The notes below the pieces were generated by a model. That model saw only the letters and a list, made by a program, of their open reading frames with translations, did not search any database and had not been told where the DNA came from. This document shows positions 16,906 to 26,249 of a stretch of 64,000 bases of DNA, one piece after another. Where the stretch lies: assembly GCA_964558465.1 (NCBI GenBank), contig CAZLEF010000024.1, forward strand, positions 25,679 to 89,678, in the 5' to 3' direction. The translations under genes and the position numbers were made by a program. Origin of the DNA: JACJYC01 sp964558465. Lineage in GTDB: Bacteria > Bacteroidota > Bacteroidia > Chitinophagales > Saprospiraceae. The stretch's first letter is position 1, and each line of letters starts with the position of its first letter.

Positions 16906-18177
16906 ATGATGAAAAAGATTAAACTGATCGCGCTTTTAGCTACCTTACTGACTGTGGCGGCTACTATGTCCCTCAGCGCGCAGTACGATGATTTGTACTA
17001 CGACCCGGACAAAGACGGCACAACCTATACCAGCTCTTCTTATACTTCTTCCGAGGAGTATGATGATGACTTTGATGGGCAGGATTACGATGACGAATAT
17101 TATGACTACTATTATACTTCGCGCATCAAGCGCTTTTACCGGCCGTATTACGGCTTTGGGTATTATGATCCCGTATATGTTGACTCCTATTATTATGGTC
17201 AACCATTTTCGCCTTCGGTCACGGTGCTGATCTATGACAGTCCGTTCGGCTACAACAATTATTATAATTTCCGCAGGCTGAGCCGTTGGAATCGCTGGAA
17301 CAATTACGGCTTCGGCGGGTGGAATTCCTTTGACCCCTGGTACTCGGGCGGTTACCGCTCCGGTTGGGGCGGCGGTTTCAACAACTACTACACGGTCAAT
17401 AACTACTATGGCGGCGGTTTTGGTGGTTACGGCGGTGGTTTTGGCGGGTATGGCGGCGCCTACGGTTACGGCGGCGGCTTCGCTTCCAACTACTATTGCC
17501 CGCCAACCTGGGGTAGCGGATACGGCTATTCTACGGTGAATTCGGTACGGAATAACACGAATAACGCAGGTTCCTCTTACGGCCCCCGCACCTACGGCAG
17601 CACAAGGGTTTCCCGCACGGATAACGGCCGCGAAGATGTGCGCAATTCAACCAATACAGGCCCTACCCGCAACCGTTCTATCGCGGAAACGCCGGAAACA
17701 GGAAGGACCAGGGCGCCTGAAAATGCAGGTTCGCTCGAACGTCATACGATCCGTCCTGAAAGCGGTGCAACCGCCCAACCGGAAAGATCGCGCAATTCCA
17801 GCCGGACTTTGGATACCCAAACCGACAGACCGACCAGAAATATTGAACCGCGCTCAAGCAATCCGCGTACCTACGACAGGAACACCCCCAGCAGGACCAT
17901 TGACCGTGCTCCGGCTCAAAGCGCGCCTCAGCGGTCCTACGACCGGCCACGGGAATCGCCTTCAAGAACGATTGACCGGAGTCCGAGCACCCCGCGCAGT
18001 TCAGGAGGCGGGTTTGACCGCAGTTCCTCACCTCGCAGTTCAGGCGGCAGCATCGACCGCAGCCCAAGCCCGTCCCGCAGCAGCGGCGGCAGCATCGATC
18101 GCGGTTCCAGCGCGCCCCGCAGCAGCGGAAGTTCCGGCGGCAGTGTGCCCAGCAGAAGTCGCGGAGGCGGCCAATAA
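16906..18177 (+). CDS. Secreted low-complexity protein, Tyr/Gly-rich then Arg/Ser-rich
   Basis: A 423-residue protein with a signal peptide (cut near residue 25, after LSAQ) and three compositional zones. Residues about 26-60 are acidic and Tyr-rich (SEEYDDDFDG, DDEYYDYYY). Residues about 60-205 are Tyr/Gly/Trp/Asn-rich with GGGFGGYGGGFGGYGG runs. Residues about 215-423 are Arg/Ser/Pro/Thr-rich with short repeats such as PRSSGGSIDRS and SRSSGGSIDRG. No enzyme motif or T9SS tail is seen. It is probably an envelope or matrix protein; a disordered, self-associating nature is inferred from composition. ATG 16909 is an alternative start. A strong terminator follows. Confidence 0.78.
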   Translation: MMKKIKLIALLATLLTVAATMSLSAQYDDLYYDPDKDGTTYTSSSYTSSEEYDDDFDGQDYDDEYYDYYYTSRIKRFYRPYYGFGYYDPVYVDSYYYGQPFSPSVTVLIYDSPFGYNNYYNFRRLSRWNRWNNYGFGGWNSFDPWYSGGYRSGWGGGFNNYYTVNNYYGGGFGGYGGGFGGYGGAYGYGGGFASNYYCPPTWGSGYGYSTVNSVRNNTNNAGSSYGPRTYGSTRVSRTDNGREDVRNSTNTGPTRNRSIAETPETGRTRAPENAGSLERHTIRPESGATAQPERSRNSSRTLDTQTDRPTRNIEPRSSNPRTYDRNTPSRTIDRAPAQSAPQRSYDRPRESPSRTIDRSPSTPRSSGGGFDRSSSPRSSGGSIDRSPSPSRSSGGSIDRGSSAPRSSGSSGGSVPSRSRGGGQ

Positions 18178-18212
18178 CCAGGAATTATTCTGAACATCAT
18201 ATTTTATTTCAT

Positions 18213-18255
18213 AAAGTGGGTGGAGGTTGCTGTCAATTTCCACCCACTTTTTTAT
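18213..18255 (+). terminator. Intrinsic terminator
   Basis: A 12-bp stem AAAGTGGGTGGA (18213-18224) / TCCACCCACTTT (18239-18250) is followed by T residues and TTTATTTTG. It ends the transcript of the low-complexity protein 36 nt after its stop, so the downstream FadL-like gene needs its own promoter, perhaps overlapping the T-rich end. Confidence 0.88.
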
Positions 18256-18285
18256 TTTGTAACCCCAAATAAAAATCCGGACAAA

Positions 18286-19752
18286 ATGATACGAAACTTG
18301 TTGATTTTCGTGGGCGGTCTGTGTATCGGCAGCCAGGCATTGAGCCAAACCTATTCCGACGCGCTGCGGTATGCTTATCTCACGCCTTTTGGAACGGCCA
18401 GGTCCATTGGTACCGGTGGGGCTCTTGGCGCGCTCGGGGCCGATTTTTCTTCCATCTACTCCAACCCTGCCGGATTGGGGTGGTACCGCGAATCGGAATT
18501 CACCATCAGTCCGATGTTCGGGCTGCTGAATATCAATTCACAGTTGTATAACGGAGAAGATAATCCGCCCAACAAGGAGAACGACAGCCGTTTTAACCTG
18601 GCCAATTTTGGTTTGGTGGTGGCCGGCCGGCCCCGGTCGCCGGATTGGACGACTTCCAATTTTGCTTTGGGTTTTAACCGGCTGGCTGATTTTAACCGGG
18701 AATATACTTTTATGGGGAGCTCGCGCGGCACTATTCTGGATCGTTTTGTAGAGCAGGCCAATTCAGAAGGTTTGGTTCCGGGCGAGTCGGAAGTGGCCTA
18801 CAACGCGGAGGCCCTGATATATGACGAACAGGCCAACGAATATTACAGTGATTTTGACGGGCTTCCGGATGCAATTGTAGCCAGGGAACAGACCGTTCTG
18901 GCTTCCGGTTCGATCAGCGAACTGTCACTGGCCTTTGCAGGAAATTATAAGGAACGGGTTCTTTGGGGACTTACCCTGGGTATTCCATTCCTGAATTTTT
19001 CAGAACGCAAAACATACCGGGAATCCGACCCCGGATCCGGCGCCGATGGGAATATTCCATTTTTTGACGGATTGGAATGGCAGGAAAACCTGACCACTAC
19101 CGGCGCGGGGATCAATGCCAAACTCGGATTGATTTTCCGCCCCAATCAAACAACAAGGATCGGCCTTGCCATCCACACACCTACTTATTTTGGACTGGAA
19201 GACAACTACAGCACGGCTATGAATTATGACTACACCTTCCAGGGTGCGGCCCAAACCGGCACAAGCCGGTCGGATAACGGCCTCTTTAATTATCGTCTGC
19301 GAACACCCTGGCGCATTTTAGGCGGGGCCGGGTTTATTTTTGGTAAACTGGGCTTTATTTCCGGGGAGATCGAATACCTCAATTTTAGCCGCGGCAAATT
19401 CAATTATGACAACCAGTACGAGCAATCCGAAAACACCGTTAATGAGGATATCCGCGCCGAGCTGACTACCGCCGTCAATATCCGGTTAGGTGGTGAAATC
19501 GCCATTGATGTCTGGCGCGCCAGGGCAGGCCTCGCTTTATTGGAATCCGGCCTGCACGATTCAACCATTGCCACCCAGATCAGCGCCGGATTCGGCGGCC
19601 GCTTTGAAGGATTCTTTTTTGATATGGGATACCGGTATTCGGACAGCGAAGAGGCCTATATCCCTTATGTAACGGATGCCGGCCCTGAACAAATCGTCGA
19701 CCTTGGTTTCAAATATCACCGGGTTATTCTCACCTTCGGCCTTCGGTTTTGA
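18286..19752 (+). CDS. FadL/OmpP1-like outer-membrane barrel protein
   Basis: A 488-residue outer-membrane protein with a signal peptide (MIRNLLIFVGGLCIGSQALS). The N-terminal region GTARSIGTGGALGALGADFSS then IYSNPAGLGWY is the FadL/TodX/OmpP1 signature in the form common in Bacteroidota. Alternating hydrophobic strands follow, and the protein ends ILTFGLRF with the terminal Phe expected for BAM-inserted barrels. FadL proteins take up hydrophobic compounds; the substrate here is not predictable. The frame is open from 18220, but that start would lie inside the upstream terminator, so ATG 18286 is preferred. The next gene starts 12 nt downstream. Confidence 0.85.
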   Translation: MIRNLLIFVGGLCIGSQALSQTYSDALRYAYLTPFGTARSIGTGGALGALGADFSSIYSNPAGLGWYRESEFTISPMFGLLNINSQLYNGEDNPPNKENDSRFNLANFGLVVAGRPRSPDWTTSNFALGFNRLADFNREYTFMGSSRGTILDRFVEQANSEGLVPGESEVAYNAEALIYDEQANEYYSDFDGLPDAIVAREQTVLASGSISELSLAFAGNYKERVLWGLTLGIPFLNFSERKTYRESDPGSGADGNIPFFDGLEWQENLTTTGAGINAKLGLIFRPNQTTRIGLAIHTPTYFGLEDNYSTAMNYDYTFQGAAQTGTSRSDNGLFNYRLRTPWRILGGAGFIFGKLGFISGEIEYLNFSRGKFNYDNQYEQSENTVNEDIRAELTTAVNIRLGGEIAIDVWRARAGLALLESGLHDSTIATQISAGFGGRFEGFFFDMGYRYSDSEEAYIPYVTDAGPEQIVDLGFKYHRVILTFGLRF

Positions 19753-19764
19753 TTCAGTTCCGGT

Positions 19765-20985
19765 ATGGATTCATTAACACAAATAACCCTTGGCGCGGCG
19801 TTGGGTGAAGCGGCGCTTGGGAAAAAAGTCGGCCGCAGGGCTATGTTATGGGGGGCCATAGGCGGCACAATACCCGATATAGATGTATTCGCAGGGTTTT
19901 CAGCTGATGGCATCGGGGCTTTGGCTTTTCACCGCGCGATCACCCATTCCGCAGCTTTTACCCTGGCGATCCCATTCCTCCTCGGTTGGTTGGTCCACCG
20001 GCTGTATAAAGAAAAATATTCCGCCAGGCAACATTTACAGGACATTTTAAAAGCCGGGGCTGTGTTATGGCTGGGCATCACTGTGGCCTCTTTGCCCATG
20101 CTTATTTCCGCAAGCAACCTGATCGTTATCGGATTTGCGGTAACAACCGGGATTCTGATTTTTCCAACAGCTGTATTCCTTAGAGAGCAACTTCGAAAAC
20201 AACCCGCCAAAAACGGCAACGCGACGGTTCGGGAATGGACGATCCTGTTTTTACTGGCCCTTTTCACCCATCCGCTGCTGGATTGCTGCACGACTTACGG
20301 CACTCAGTTTTTCAGGCCCTTTTCAGACTACCGGGTAGCCCTGAATAACATATCGGTGGTCGACCCGTTCTATACGGTCCCGTTCCTGATCTGTGTACTC
20401 ATTGCTTTGTTTTTAAGAATGGGGAGTGTCTGGCGGAAAAGGATCAATTATCTGGGGATCATTTTGAGTTGTTCCTACCTTTTATTCAGTTTTTATAATA
20501 AATGGCAGGTAGACCGGATTTTTGAGCAATCATTAAAAGCGCAGAAAATTGCCTTCACCAGGTTCACGACTAGTCCGACCATTTTTAACAATATCCTCTG
20601 GCAAGGTATCGCAGAAGGCGATTCGGTCTATTACCATGGGTTTTATTCTCTGTTGGATAAAAAACCAGTGGTTGAAAAATTCGCGACCATTCTCAAAAAC
20701 CACGAATGGCTGTCGGCATATGAAGGAGAACGGGATTTAAAAATATTGAAATGGTTTTCCGACGGTTACTACAATGTCGTCAGAACCCCTGGCGGAAACC
20801 TCCAGTTCAACGACCTTAGATTCGGTTCAATAGGGCTCTCGTTTGAGGACCACGATGACTACGTCTTCCGGTTCCGGTTAAAAGAACAGGACGGGCATTT
20901 GTCGGCGCATGAAATAAGAGAACGCCCCAAAATGGAAGGCAATCCCTTTGGCAAATTGTGGAAACGGATACTGGGTAATCCCTGA
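19765..20985 (+). CDS. YdjM-like membrane-bound metal-dependent hydrolase
   Basis: A 406-residue membrane protein. The start MDSLTQITLGAALGEAALG and the residues GGTIPDIDVF and HRAITHS are the YdjM (LexA-binding, inner membrane-bound putative hydrolase, DUF457) signature, with His and Asp residues that may hold a metal. Four or more membrane segments lie at about 65-85, 110-140, 160-180 and 205-255. A soluble C-terminal domain of about 140 residues follows. It probably shares a transcript with the FadL-like gene. The catalytic role of this family is unproven. Its stop ends one nucleotide before the stop of the convergent T9SS gene. Confidence 0.82.
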   Translation: MDSLTQITLGAALGEAALGKKVGRRAMLWGAIGGTIPDIDVFAGFSADGIGALAFHRAITHSAAFTLAIPFLLGWLVHRLYKEKYSARQHLQDILKAGAVLWLGITVASLPMLISASNLIVIGFAVTTGILIFPTAVFLREQLRKQPAKNGNATVREWTILFLLALFTHPLLDCCTTYGTQFFRPFSDYRVALNNISVVDPFYTVPFLICVLIALFLRMGSVWRKRINYLGIILSCSYLLFSFYNKWQVDRIFEQSLKAQKIAFTRFTTSPTIFNNILWQGIAEGDSVYYHGFYSLLDKKPVVEKFATILKNHEWLSAYEGERDLKILKWFSDGYYNVVRTPGGNLQFNDLRFGSIGLSFEDHDDYVFRFRLKEQDGHLSAHEIRERPKMEGNPFGKLWKRILGNP

Positions 20986-20986
20986 T

Positions 20987-23824
20987 CTATTCTGCCTTCA
21001 CCAGCCGAAGTACTTTCAATTCTCCTTCGGCATACAACCGGATAAAATACAGTCCTGCGGGGTGTTCATTCAGGCTGATCAGTTCATTCAGGCCCGATAT
21101 ATTCCGGTAACTTCTGTGGATGATTCGCTGACCAAACGCGTTGAGCATTTCCAATTGGAGATCAGCAGACCGGGCCAGTTCCAGATGAACCCAGGTTTCT
21201 CCCGACGTTGGATTGGGCGCCAGTAAAGCGTTGGAAATAAACGCCCCGGGTTCAGCAATATCCGTAACAAAACTTATTTCAACCGTCAGGGATTCCGAGC
21301 AACCTTGTTTGTCGGTTGCCAATACAGAATATACCCCTGGAAGCAAGCCCTGCACAGTGTTGCCTTCAGCCCCGTTGCTCCATTTAAAGGTATACGGGCC
21401 CTGGCCGGCCGTTGCCTGGATGGTTGCGCTGCCATCGGCGGTTTCGGGGCTCGTTGCGTCTTTAATCGTTGCGCTCAGATTGAGGGTGGCCGGACAGCGT
21501 TTGACAAAAACATTGTCGATATCGAGGTAATAATCGCCGGATGCCCAGGAGGCCGTAAAACGTATTTTGATGGCGGACGCTTCGAATGCTTCAAGGGGTA
21601 TCCGGATGGTTCTCATCTGGTTGGATGAAATATGGGTAGTATCGTTGATAACAAAAAGATTCGAGTAGGATTCGCCGCAATCGGTTGAAATTTGGACTAA
21701 AACCTGATTGCCGGGACCGAGCAGGGTAGCATTTTGCCCATTTCCGGAAAAGTTGACGATTCGATAGTCAAAAAGAAGGGAGTCGCCCGCCTCAACCAGG
21801 CCCAGCAGGGGCAGTATTGCGGTGAAACTGGGGTCGCTGCTCCAGATATTGTCCGAAATCACAAAGGAGGCATTACTGTGTCCGTTCGTCACAACGGCAT
21901 CTGCATCGGCTGTCCAACCCGAGGGGACGGTTCCTTGTTCGAAATCTACGAGATAGGGAATGCTGCGGCCGGTTGTAGAAAAAGCGATGTTAATGGTATC
22001 ATTCAAAAACACCAGATCACCATCCACCGTAGCCCATGCTTTGATGAAATAATCCCCGGGTACGGAAGAATCAAAAGTTGACCCGAAGGTATGTGTGAAA
22101 GAAAGATTGGGCAAAAGGCTGAGCGTATCCAGGGTTTCGGTTACAATATCTCCGCCGTTTACCTGGAAAGATACCGCTATATTGTTAAGGGTATCCGTAC
22201 CCAGGTTGGTAATCGTAATGGATGCCTGGTCTTCCGGGCCTCCGCAATCCAGTTCATTGTCGTGGCTCAGGCTGGCGGCCAGAATATCCCTGGGGACCAA
22301 TGGCGCAATATAAAAATTATCGATACCGACCCCTTCCCGGACAACAGAGCCATCCGAAAAGAATGAGAGGCGAATACGAACATTGGGGTTGCCGGCTACA
22401 TTTTCAAGGGTATGCCTTACGGTTGTCCAACCCAGGAATTGCGGACCGCTCCACCACGGGCCCTGAACGAGATCGTCGTGATTGTACCAATTGATGCCGG
22501 TTCCAACCCCGCCCAGTTTTTCCCAGGTTTCACCGCCATCCCGGCTAACGTCGACCCAAAGGCCATCGTAGTCAAATTCGGTGGTCAGCCACAGGGAGAA
22601 AGAGAGTATCGGATCTTCGGTCAATGTGCTGAAATCGAAACACGGCGACTCAAGGAATCCCCTTTCCGTATTATTGTAATTACCTTCCAGGTTGGTCGCC
22701 CAGACCTTATCGCCGCTTGCCGCCTGATTGAACATCACGCCGGCCGGTTGGCCGTATTCCCAGGTTGAGTTCAGGCTTTGAGGGCTCAGGCGCCAGCCGC
22801 CGTTGAATTGTTCAAAATCCGAATAGTGAGGAAGGGCGTCGATTGTTGGAATGCTGATAATGGTAACCGTAAACGTATCATTGCTGGTTTCGCTGTCGCC
22901 TTCCAGGGCGGTCCAGGCCTGAATGACGTATTCTCCCGGTTCGGAAAAATCATAGGCAGCGTCGAAGGTCATCGTAAAGGTGCTATCCTTGCCCAGAATG
23001 CCGGTATAAAACCCATCTGTCGGGGGGTTCACTGCGCCGGGATCGCCGTTGACGCTATAATAAAACTCAAAGAGTGATTGAGGGTTGCCGCCAAAATTTT
23101 TAAAGGTTACGCTGATTTCGGCAGAACTGCTGAGGCTGCAGCCGGTAGTGGGGGTGAGGACACCGACCATGCCTATATTTTTGGCCCAAAGGGTCTTGAA
23201 TGAAAACGGGCCGGTCAGTTTGCTGGTATCCCCATTGGCGCAGATAACGGAAATGTAAAATTCATATTCGGTGTTTTCCATCAATCCGGTGAGCCGGGTT
23301 TTTTTGCCCGAAACGGATTTTAGCTGACCTTGCCCTGGCGTAAATCCCACGGAGTCGTATTCGATGACATAAACCCCTTCCGGGTCGGATTGCAGCCAGG
23401 CCAGATCGGCCGTAAAAGCGCGAACATCCTCGATCCGGACGCCGGCTGGAGGCGGTTTAGGGCAGGAGGGGCATTCGACCGTAAAGGTAAACACCGGCCC
23501 TACGGCTGGAAAAGTACCATCTGAAAAGACCTCTTCGTCATCGGGATCAAAAAGGGTGTAGCTGACTTCACTTTCATAAAAACCCGGCGCATAGATCAGG
23601 CTGACCTGGACCCCCTCGACAAAGGTCAGGGTAAAACTGGCCTGATAACCTGTTGTGAAGGTATAGGTGTCCACGTCACCCGTACTGGTGATCAGGGTCA
23701 GGCTGGCGCCGTTCCAGCCGTCTCCGAATGTATCGTTCAGCTCCAGCCTGTATTCACAGGGAACTTGGGCAGTCATTCGTCCGGCAAAAAGCAATAAAAA
23801 CAAAAATAAGTAGCAATGTTTCAT
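20987..23824 (-). CDS. Large T9SS-secreted multidomain protein
   Basis: A 945-residue extracellular protein: signal peptide (residues about 1-20), an N-terminal domain with LNDTFGDGWNGASL, a fibronectin type III-like domain at about 130-215, CARDB-like or Ig-like domains with SNDTFTV and LNDTINI ends, two jelly-roll/MAM-like regions (CFDFSTLTEDPILSFSLW; LVDFEQGTVPSGW), an SprB-type repeat around GPYTFKWSNGAEGNTVQGL, and a T9SS sorting tail (APNPTSGETWV to LRLVKAE). It should be exported by Por/Gld machinery and anchored or released. The frame runs upstream to 23893, but ATG 23824 begins a clear signal peptide. No catalytic motif is recognised; an adhesin or carbohydrate-binding role is possible. 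Confidence 0.85.
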   Translation of the reverse strand: MKHCYLFLFLLLFAGRMTAQVPCEYRLELNDTFGDGWNGASLTLITSTGDVDTYTFTTGYQASFTLTFVEGVQVSLIYAPGFYESEVSYTLFDPDDEEVFSDGTFPAVGPVFTFTVECPSCPKPPPAGVRIEDVRAFTADLAWLQSDPEGVYVIEYDSVGFTPGQGQLKSVSGKKTRLTGLMENTEYEFYISVICANGDTSKLTGPFSFKTLWAKNIGMVGVLTPTTGCSLSSSAEISVTFKNFGGNPQSLFEFYYSVNGDPGAVNPPTDGFYTGILGKDSTFTMTFDAAYDFSEPGEYVIQAWTALEGDSETSNDTFTVTIISIPTIDALPHYSDFEQFNGGWRLSPQSLNSTWEYGQPAGVMFNQAASGDKVWATNLEGNYNNTERGFLESPCFDFSTLTEDPILSFSLWLTTEFDYDGLWVDVSRDGGETWEKLGGVGTGINWYNHDDLVQGPWWSGPQFLGWTTVRHTLENVAGNPNVRIRLSFFSDGSVVREGVGIDNFYIAPLVPRDILAASLSHDNELDCGGPEDQASITITNLGTDTLNNIAVSFQVNGGDIVTETLDTLSLLPNLSFTHTFGSTFDSSVPGDYFIKAWATVDGDLVFLNDTINIAFSTTGRSIPYLVDFEQGTVPSGWTADADAVVTNGHSNASFVISDNIWSSDPSFTAILPLLGLVEAGDSLLFDYRIVNFSGNGQNATLLGPGNQVLVQISTDCGESYSNLFVINDTTHISSNQMRTIRIPLEAFEASAIKIRFTASWASGDYYLDIDNVFVKRCPATLNLSATIKDATSPETADGSATIQATAGQGPYTFKWSNGAEGNTVQGLLPGVYSVLATDKQGCSESLTVEISFVTDIAEPGAFISNALLAPNPTSGETWVHLELARSADLQLEMLNAFGQRIIHRSYRNISGLNELISLNEHPAGLYFIRLYAEGELKVLRLVKAE

Positions 23825-24011
23825 ACCATTGGGTTTAAAATCCAGGTCCGGTTCCAGCCTTTGATCATGATCGAAGGGGCTAAATTTAGACAAAAAAACA
23901 ACCTTGACAGGGTAAAACGGCTGATTTTTGTATATATATCGGCCAGACTGCGGAATTCAAATGGTATGAATACGTAAAAAGAGGGTATAATAAGGTCGGC
24001 TAAAGATGAAA

Positions 24012-24830
24012 TTAAACCATTTCACTTACCTTTTCGGCAGGCTGGGGCCGGTATCCTTGGACATGCAGATTGGATAATTTATACATCACCAGGGAAACCG
24101 CGACAGCGGCAATACATGGCCCGATAATAACGCCCGCAACAGGTACCATCAGCGCAAAATATAAAAACATGCCGAGACCAAGGGCGACTCCAATAAAGCC
24201 AACGCTGAAGTGCAGGCTCTGCCGGATATCCAGATGAAATTGTTCCTGGTAATTGTCAAGGACGGCAAATCCGAGGAAAAAACTTTGAATAGCAAAATTC
24301 AGCACTGGTTTCATCCAGGCCAAAAAGCCGAAAATGCCAAAGAAAATGGATAATGCTATGGAACAAAGCAGGGTGATCACCCAGGACAATCCGGCAACCT
24401 TGATCATCCGGACCTCGGCTTTTACAAAATCGTTCCAGGTAAGCTCTTTGTCTTTTCCGGTCAATTCGGCCAAAGTGCGGCGTGCGAAATGGAAAATCGC
24501 GACTTCCAACAGGATGAGCATGACAAATTTTGATCCGCTGGAGAACATCAGATCGTAGCTGCCGAGTGCAAGGTCCTTTGCCAGCATACCCATTTGGCTC
24601 ACCAGGTTTTGCGGCTCGTCTGATTGGGCGCCACCCAGCCATTTCAGAAAAATGCCCAGGAATTTTAATCCGCCGATCGCTGCCCCGATCAATAATATCC
24701 TGGATACCCAGCCGTAGCTGAGCACACCTTCCCACAATCTTCTCTCCCTGATGAATTTAAAGGAGTAGGGAATCATCGCCAAAGCGAACAGAAACTGGCT
24801 GAAATAATCGCGAACAGGTTTGATCGTCAT
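24012..24830 (-). CDS. EI24/CysZ-like integral membrane protein
   Basis: A 272-residue protein starting MTIKPVRDYFSQFLFALAM, with hydrophobic segments at about residues 42-65, 95-115, 145-175 and 200-235. The layout and a long amphipathic start resemble EI24-domain (CysZ-type) membrane proteins of Bacteroidota. Function is unknown in this phylum; CysZ in other bacteria is a sulfate channel, but nothing here supports sulfate. It stands alone, with 187 nt to the T9SS gene and 125 nt to the ABC permease. Confidence 0.65.
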   Translation of the reverse strand: MTIKPVRDYFSQFLFALAMIPYSFKFIRERRLWEGVLSYGWVSRILLIGAAIGGLKFLGIFLKWLGGAQSDEPQNLVSQMGMLAKDLALGSYDLMFSSGSKFVMLILLEVAIFHFARRTLAELTGKDKELTWNDFVKAEVRMIKVAGLSWVITLLCSIALSIFFGIFGFLAWMKPVLNFAIQSFFLGFAVLDNYQEQFHLDIRQSLHFSVGFIGVALGLGMFLYFALMVPVAGVIIGPCIAAVAVSLVMYKLSNLHVQGYRPQPAEKVSEMV

Positions 24831-24955
24831 ATGGGTAAAGGAAATTGGCTTTAAAGGTAAATAACATTTTTATAAGGTGCAAAGCCTGCTCGACCAATGA
24901 CAGGCTTTGGCCGATAAGCAGACATTATCCTGCGATTTTCAGCCTGAACACGCCT

Positions 24956-26245
24956 TTAATTCTCTGACAATGTTCCTGAAATGTCGGTAAACCAGGCCTG
25001 GATAGCAGGAATGAGGGCGGCCACAAATCCGATGGCCAGGGCGCCTGCAAATAATTTTAATTCAATTTCAGGCAACCAGATCCAGCCTGTAAAGGGATAC
25101 CGGTAGGATTTTTCCAGAAACCCCGACAAAACCTCCATTCCGGCATGCCCCAGCGCCATGCCGAAGATAAACCCCAAGGAGGCCAAAAGCAGGCCTTCCA
25201 GAATGACAAGCCAGGTCAGGTTTTTTCTTGAGGCGCCCATTACCCGCATCAGCGCCAACTCATACCGGCGTTCTTTCAGGGAGGCGTACAAAGAAATAAA
25301 AATGCTCAGTGCAGAAACAATCAAAATGATGATCGCGACGGCGCGCAAGGTTCGTTCGCCCGAACCCATAAGGCTGTAAAGGCGATCCAGTTCATAAGCA
25401 GGGTTTGCGGCCATAAGGTCCGTATTTTCGTTGATATTGCGCGGCAGGCTCAGCGTCTGTGCATTGGTGTTTTTAAACTGGATCAGCAGGCTGGTTATTT
25501 CCTGGTCCTCGTATTCATACAGCGGCTTTTCGTTGATCTCAGGTTCGCCTGTGTGATGGTGGTGAAGGGAGTCCGGTCCTGCAGCCGGGTGTTCTTCAGC
25601 GTCTTCTCCGGCATTATGGTCTTCATGAACCGACCAAATGCTTTGAGGGCTTGTAAGGATCAGTTGGTCAATCACGGATCCGGTTTGACCCAAAATGCCG
25701 GTGACAACAAAAGCTTCGGCATCGTCATGGACCAGGTTGTCGTCCAGTACAAACCCATGGGAACTTTGAAAACGGTCGCCGGGTTTGAGCGCGAGATTTT
25801 TGGAAACAGCCGACCCGATCACAACTTCATAGGGTTTGGACCATTCATTGCCGGTTGTTACCGAGGCGCCGTAAAAAGGGAGAATTTCCAGGCTGGTGCC
25901 GATAATGCGATAACCTTGATAACTATCGCCCAACGCCAGGGGGATGGCCGTTTTGATCAAAGGGTGCCCCGGCCGCATGAATGGCTTGGCTTTCGAAATC
26001 GGGATATTGCCGGTTGGAGAATCGATATGATACAGGCTGCTCAAAACCAACTGCAGCGGGCTGCCCTTGGCGCCGATAACCATATTAACCCCGGCCTGGT
26101 TGCGCCGGAGTTGGTCGTCCAATTGGTGATTCAAAAGCAATAACAAGACGATCAGGCCAATACCCAATGCAAACAGAACAAGGTTGAGCAGCAGGTTGAG
26201 CGGTTTATTCTTCAGGTTTTTCCAGCTAAGTTGGATCGTATTCAT
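24956..26245 (-). CDS. FtsX-type ABC transporter permease with a His-rich loop
   Basis: A 429-residue MacB/LolE-type permease: one N-terminal membrane helix (about 18-40), a periplasmic domain of about 240 residues, then three C-terminal helices (about 300-325, 345-370, 395-420) typical of the FtsX fold with ERRYELALMRVMGASRK between. The periplasmic domain has an acidic and His-rich insert (HEDHNAGEDAEEHPAAG, then SLHHHHTGEPE at about 205-235), which suggests metal binding. It starts 4 nt after the ATPase stop, so both form one operon. FtsX-type pairs extract lipoproteins or act as mechanotransmitters rather than channels; the His-rich loop hints at a metal-related role. Confidence 0.85.
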   Translation of the reverse strand: MNTIQLSWKNLKNKPLNLLLNLVLFALGIGLIVLLLLLNHQLDDQLRRNQAGVNMVIGAKGSPLQLVLSSLYHIDSPTGNIPISKAKPFMRPGHPLIKTAIPLALGDSYQGYRIIGTSLEILPFYGASVTTGNEWSKPYEVVIGSAVSKNLALKPGDRFQSSHGFVLDDNLVHDDAEAFVVTGILGQTGSVIDQLILTSPQSIWSVHEDHNAGEDAEEHPAAGPDSLHHHHTGEPEINEKPLYEYEDQEITSLLIQFKNTNAQTLSLPRNINENTDLMAANPAYELDRLYSLMGSGERTLRAVAIIILIVSALSIFISLYASLKERRYELALMRVMGASRKNLTWLVILEGLLLASLGFIFGMALGHAGMEVLSGFLEKSYRYPFTGWIWLPEIELKLFAGALAIGFVAALIPAIQAWFTDISGTLSEN

Positions 26246-26249
26246 AAGG

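Noticed and set aside
17980..18165. Possible CRISPR-like repeat array
   Set aside because: The repeats are in-frame Ser/Gly/Arg-coding units of the low-complexity protein, with irregular spacing and no unique spacers.
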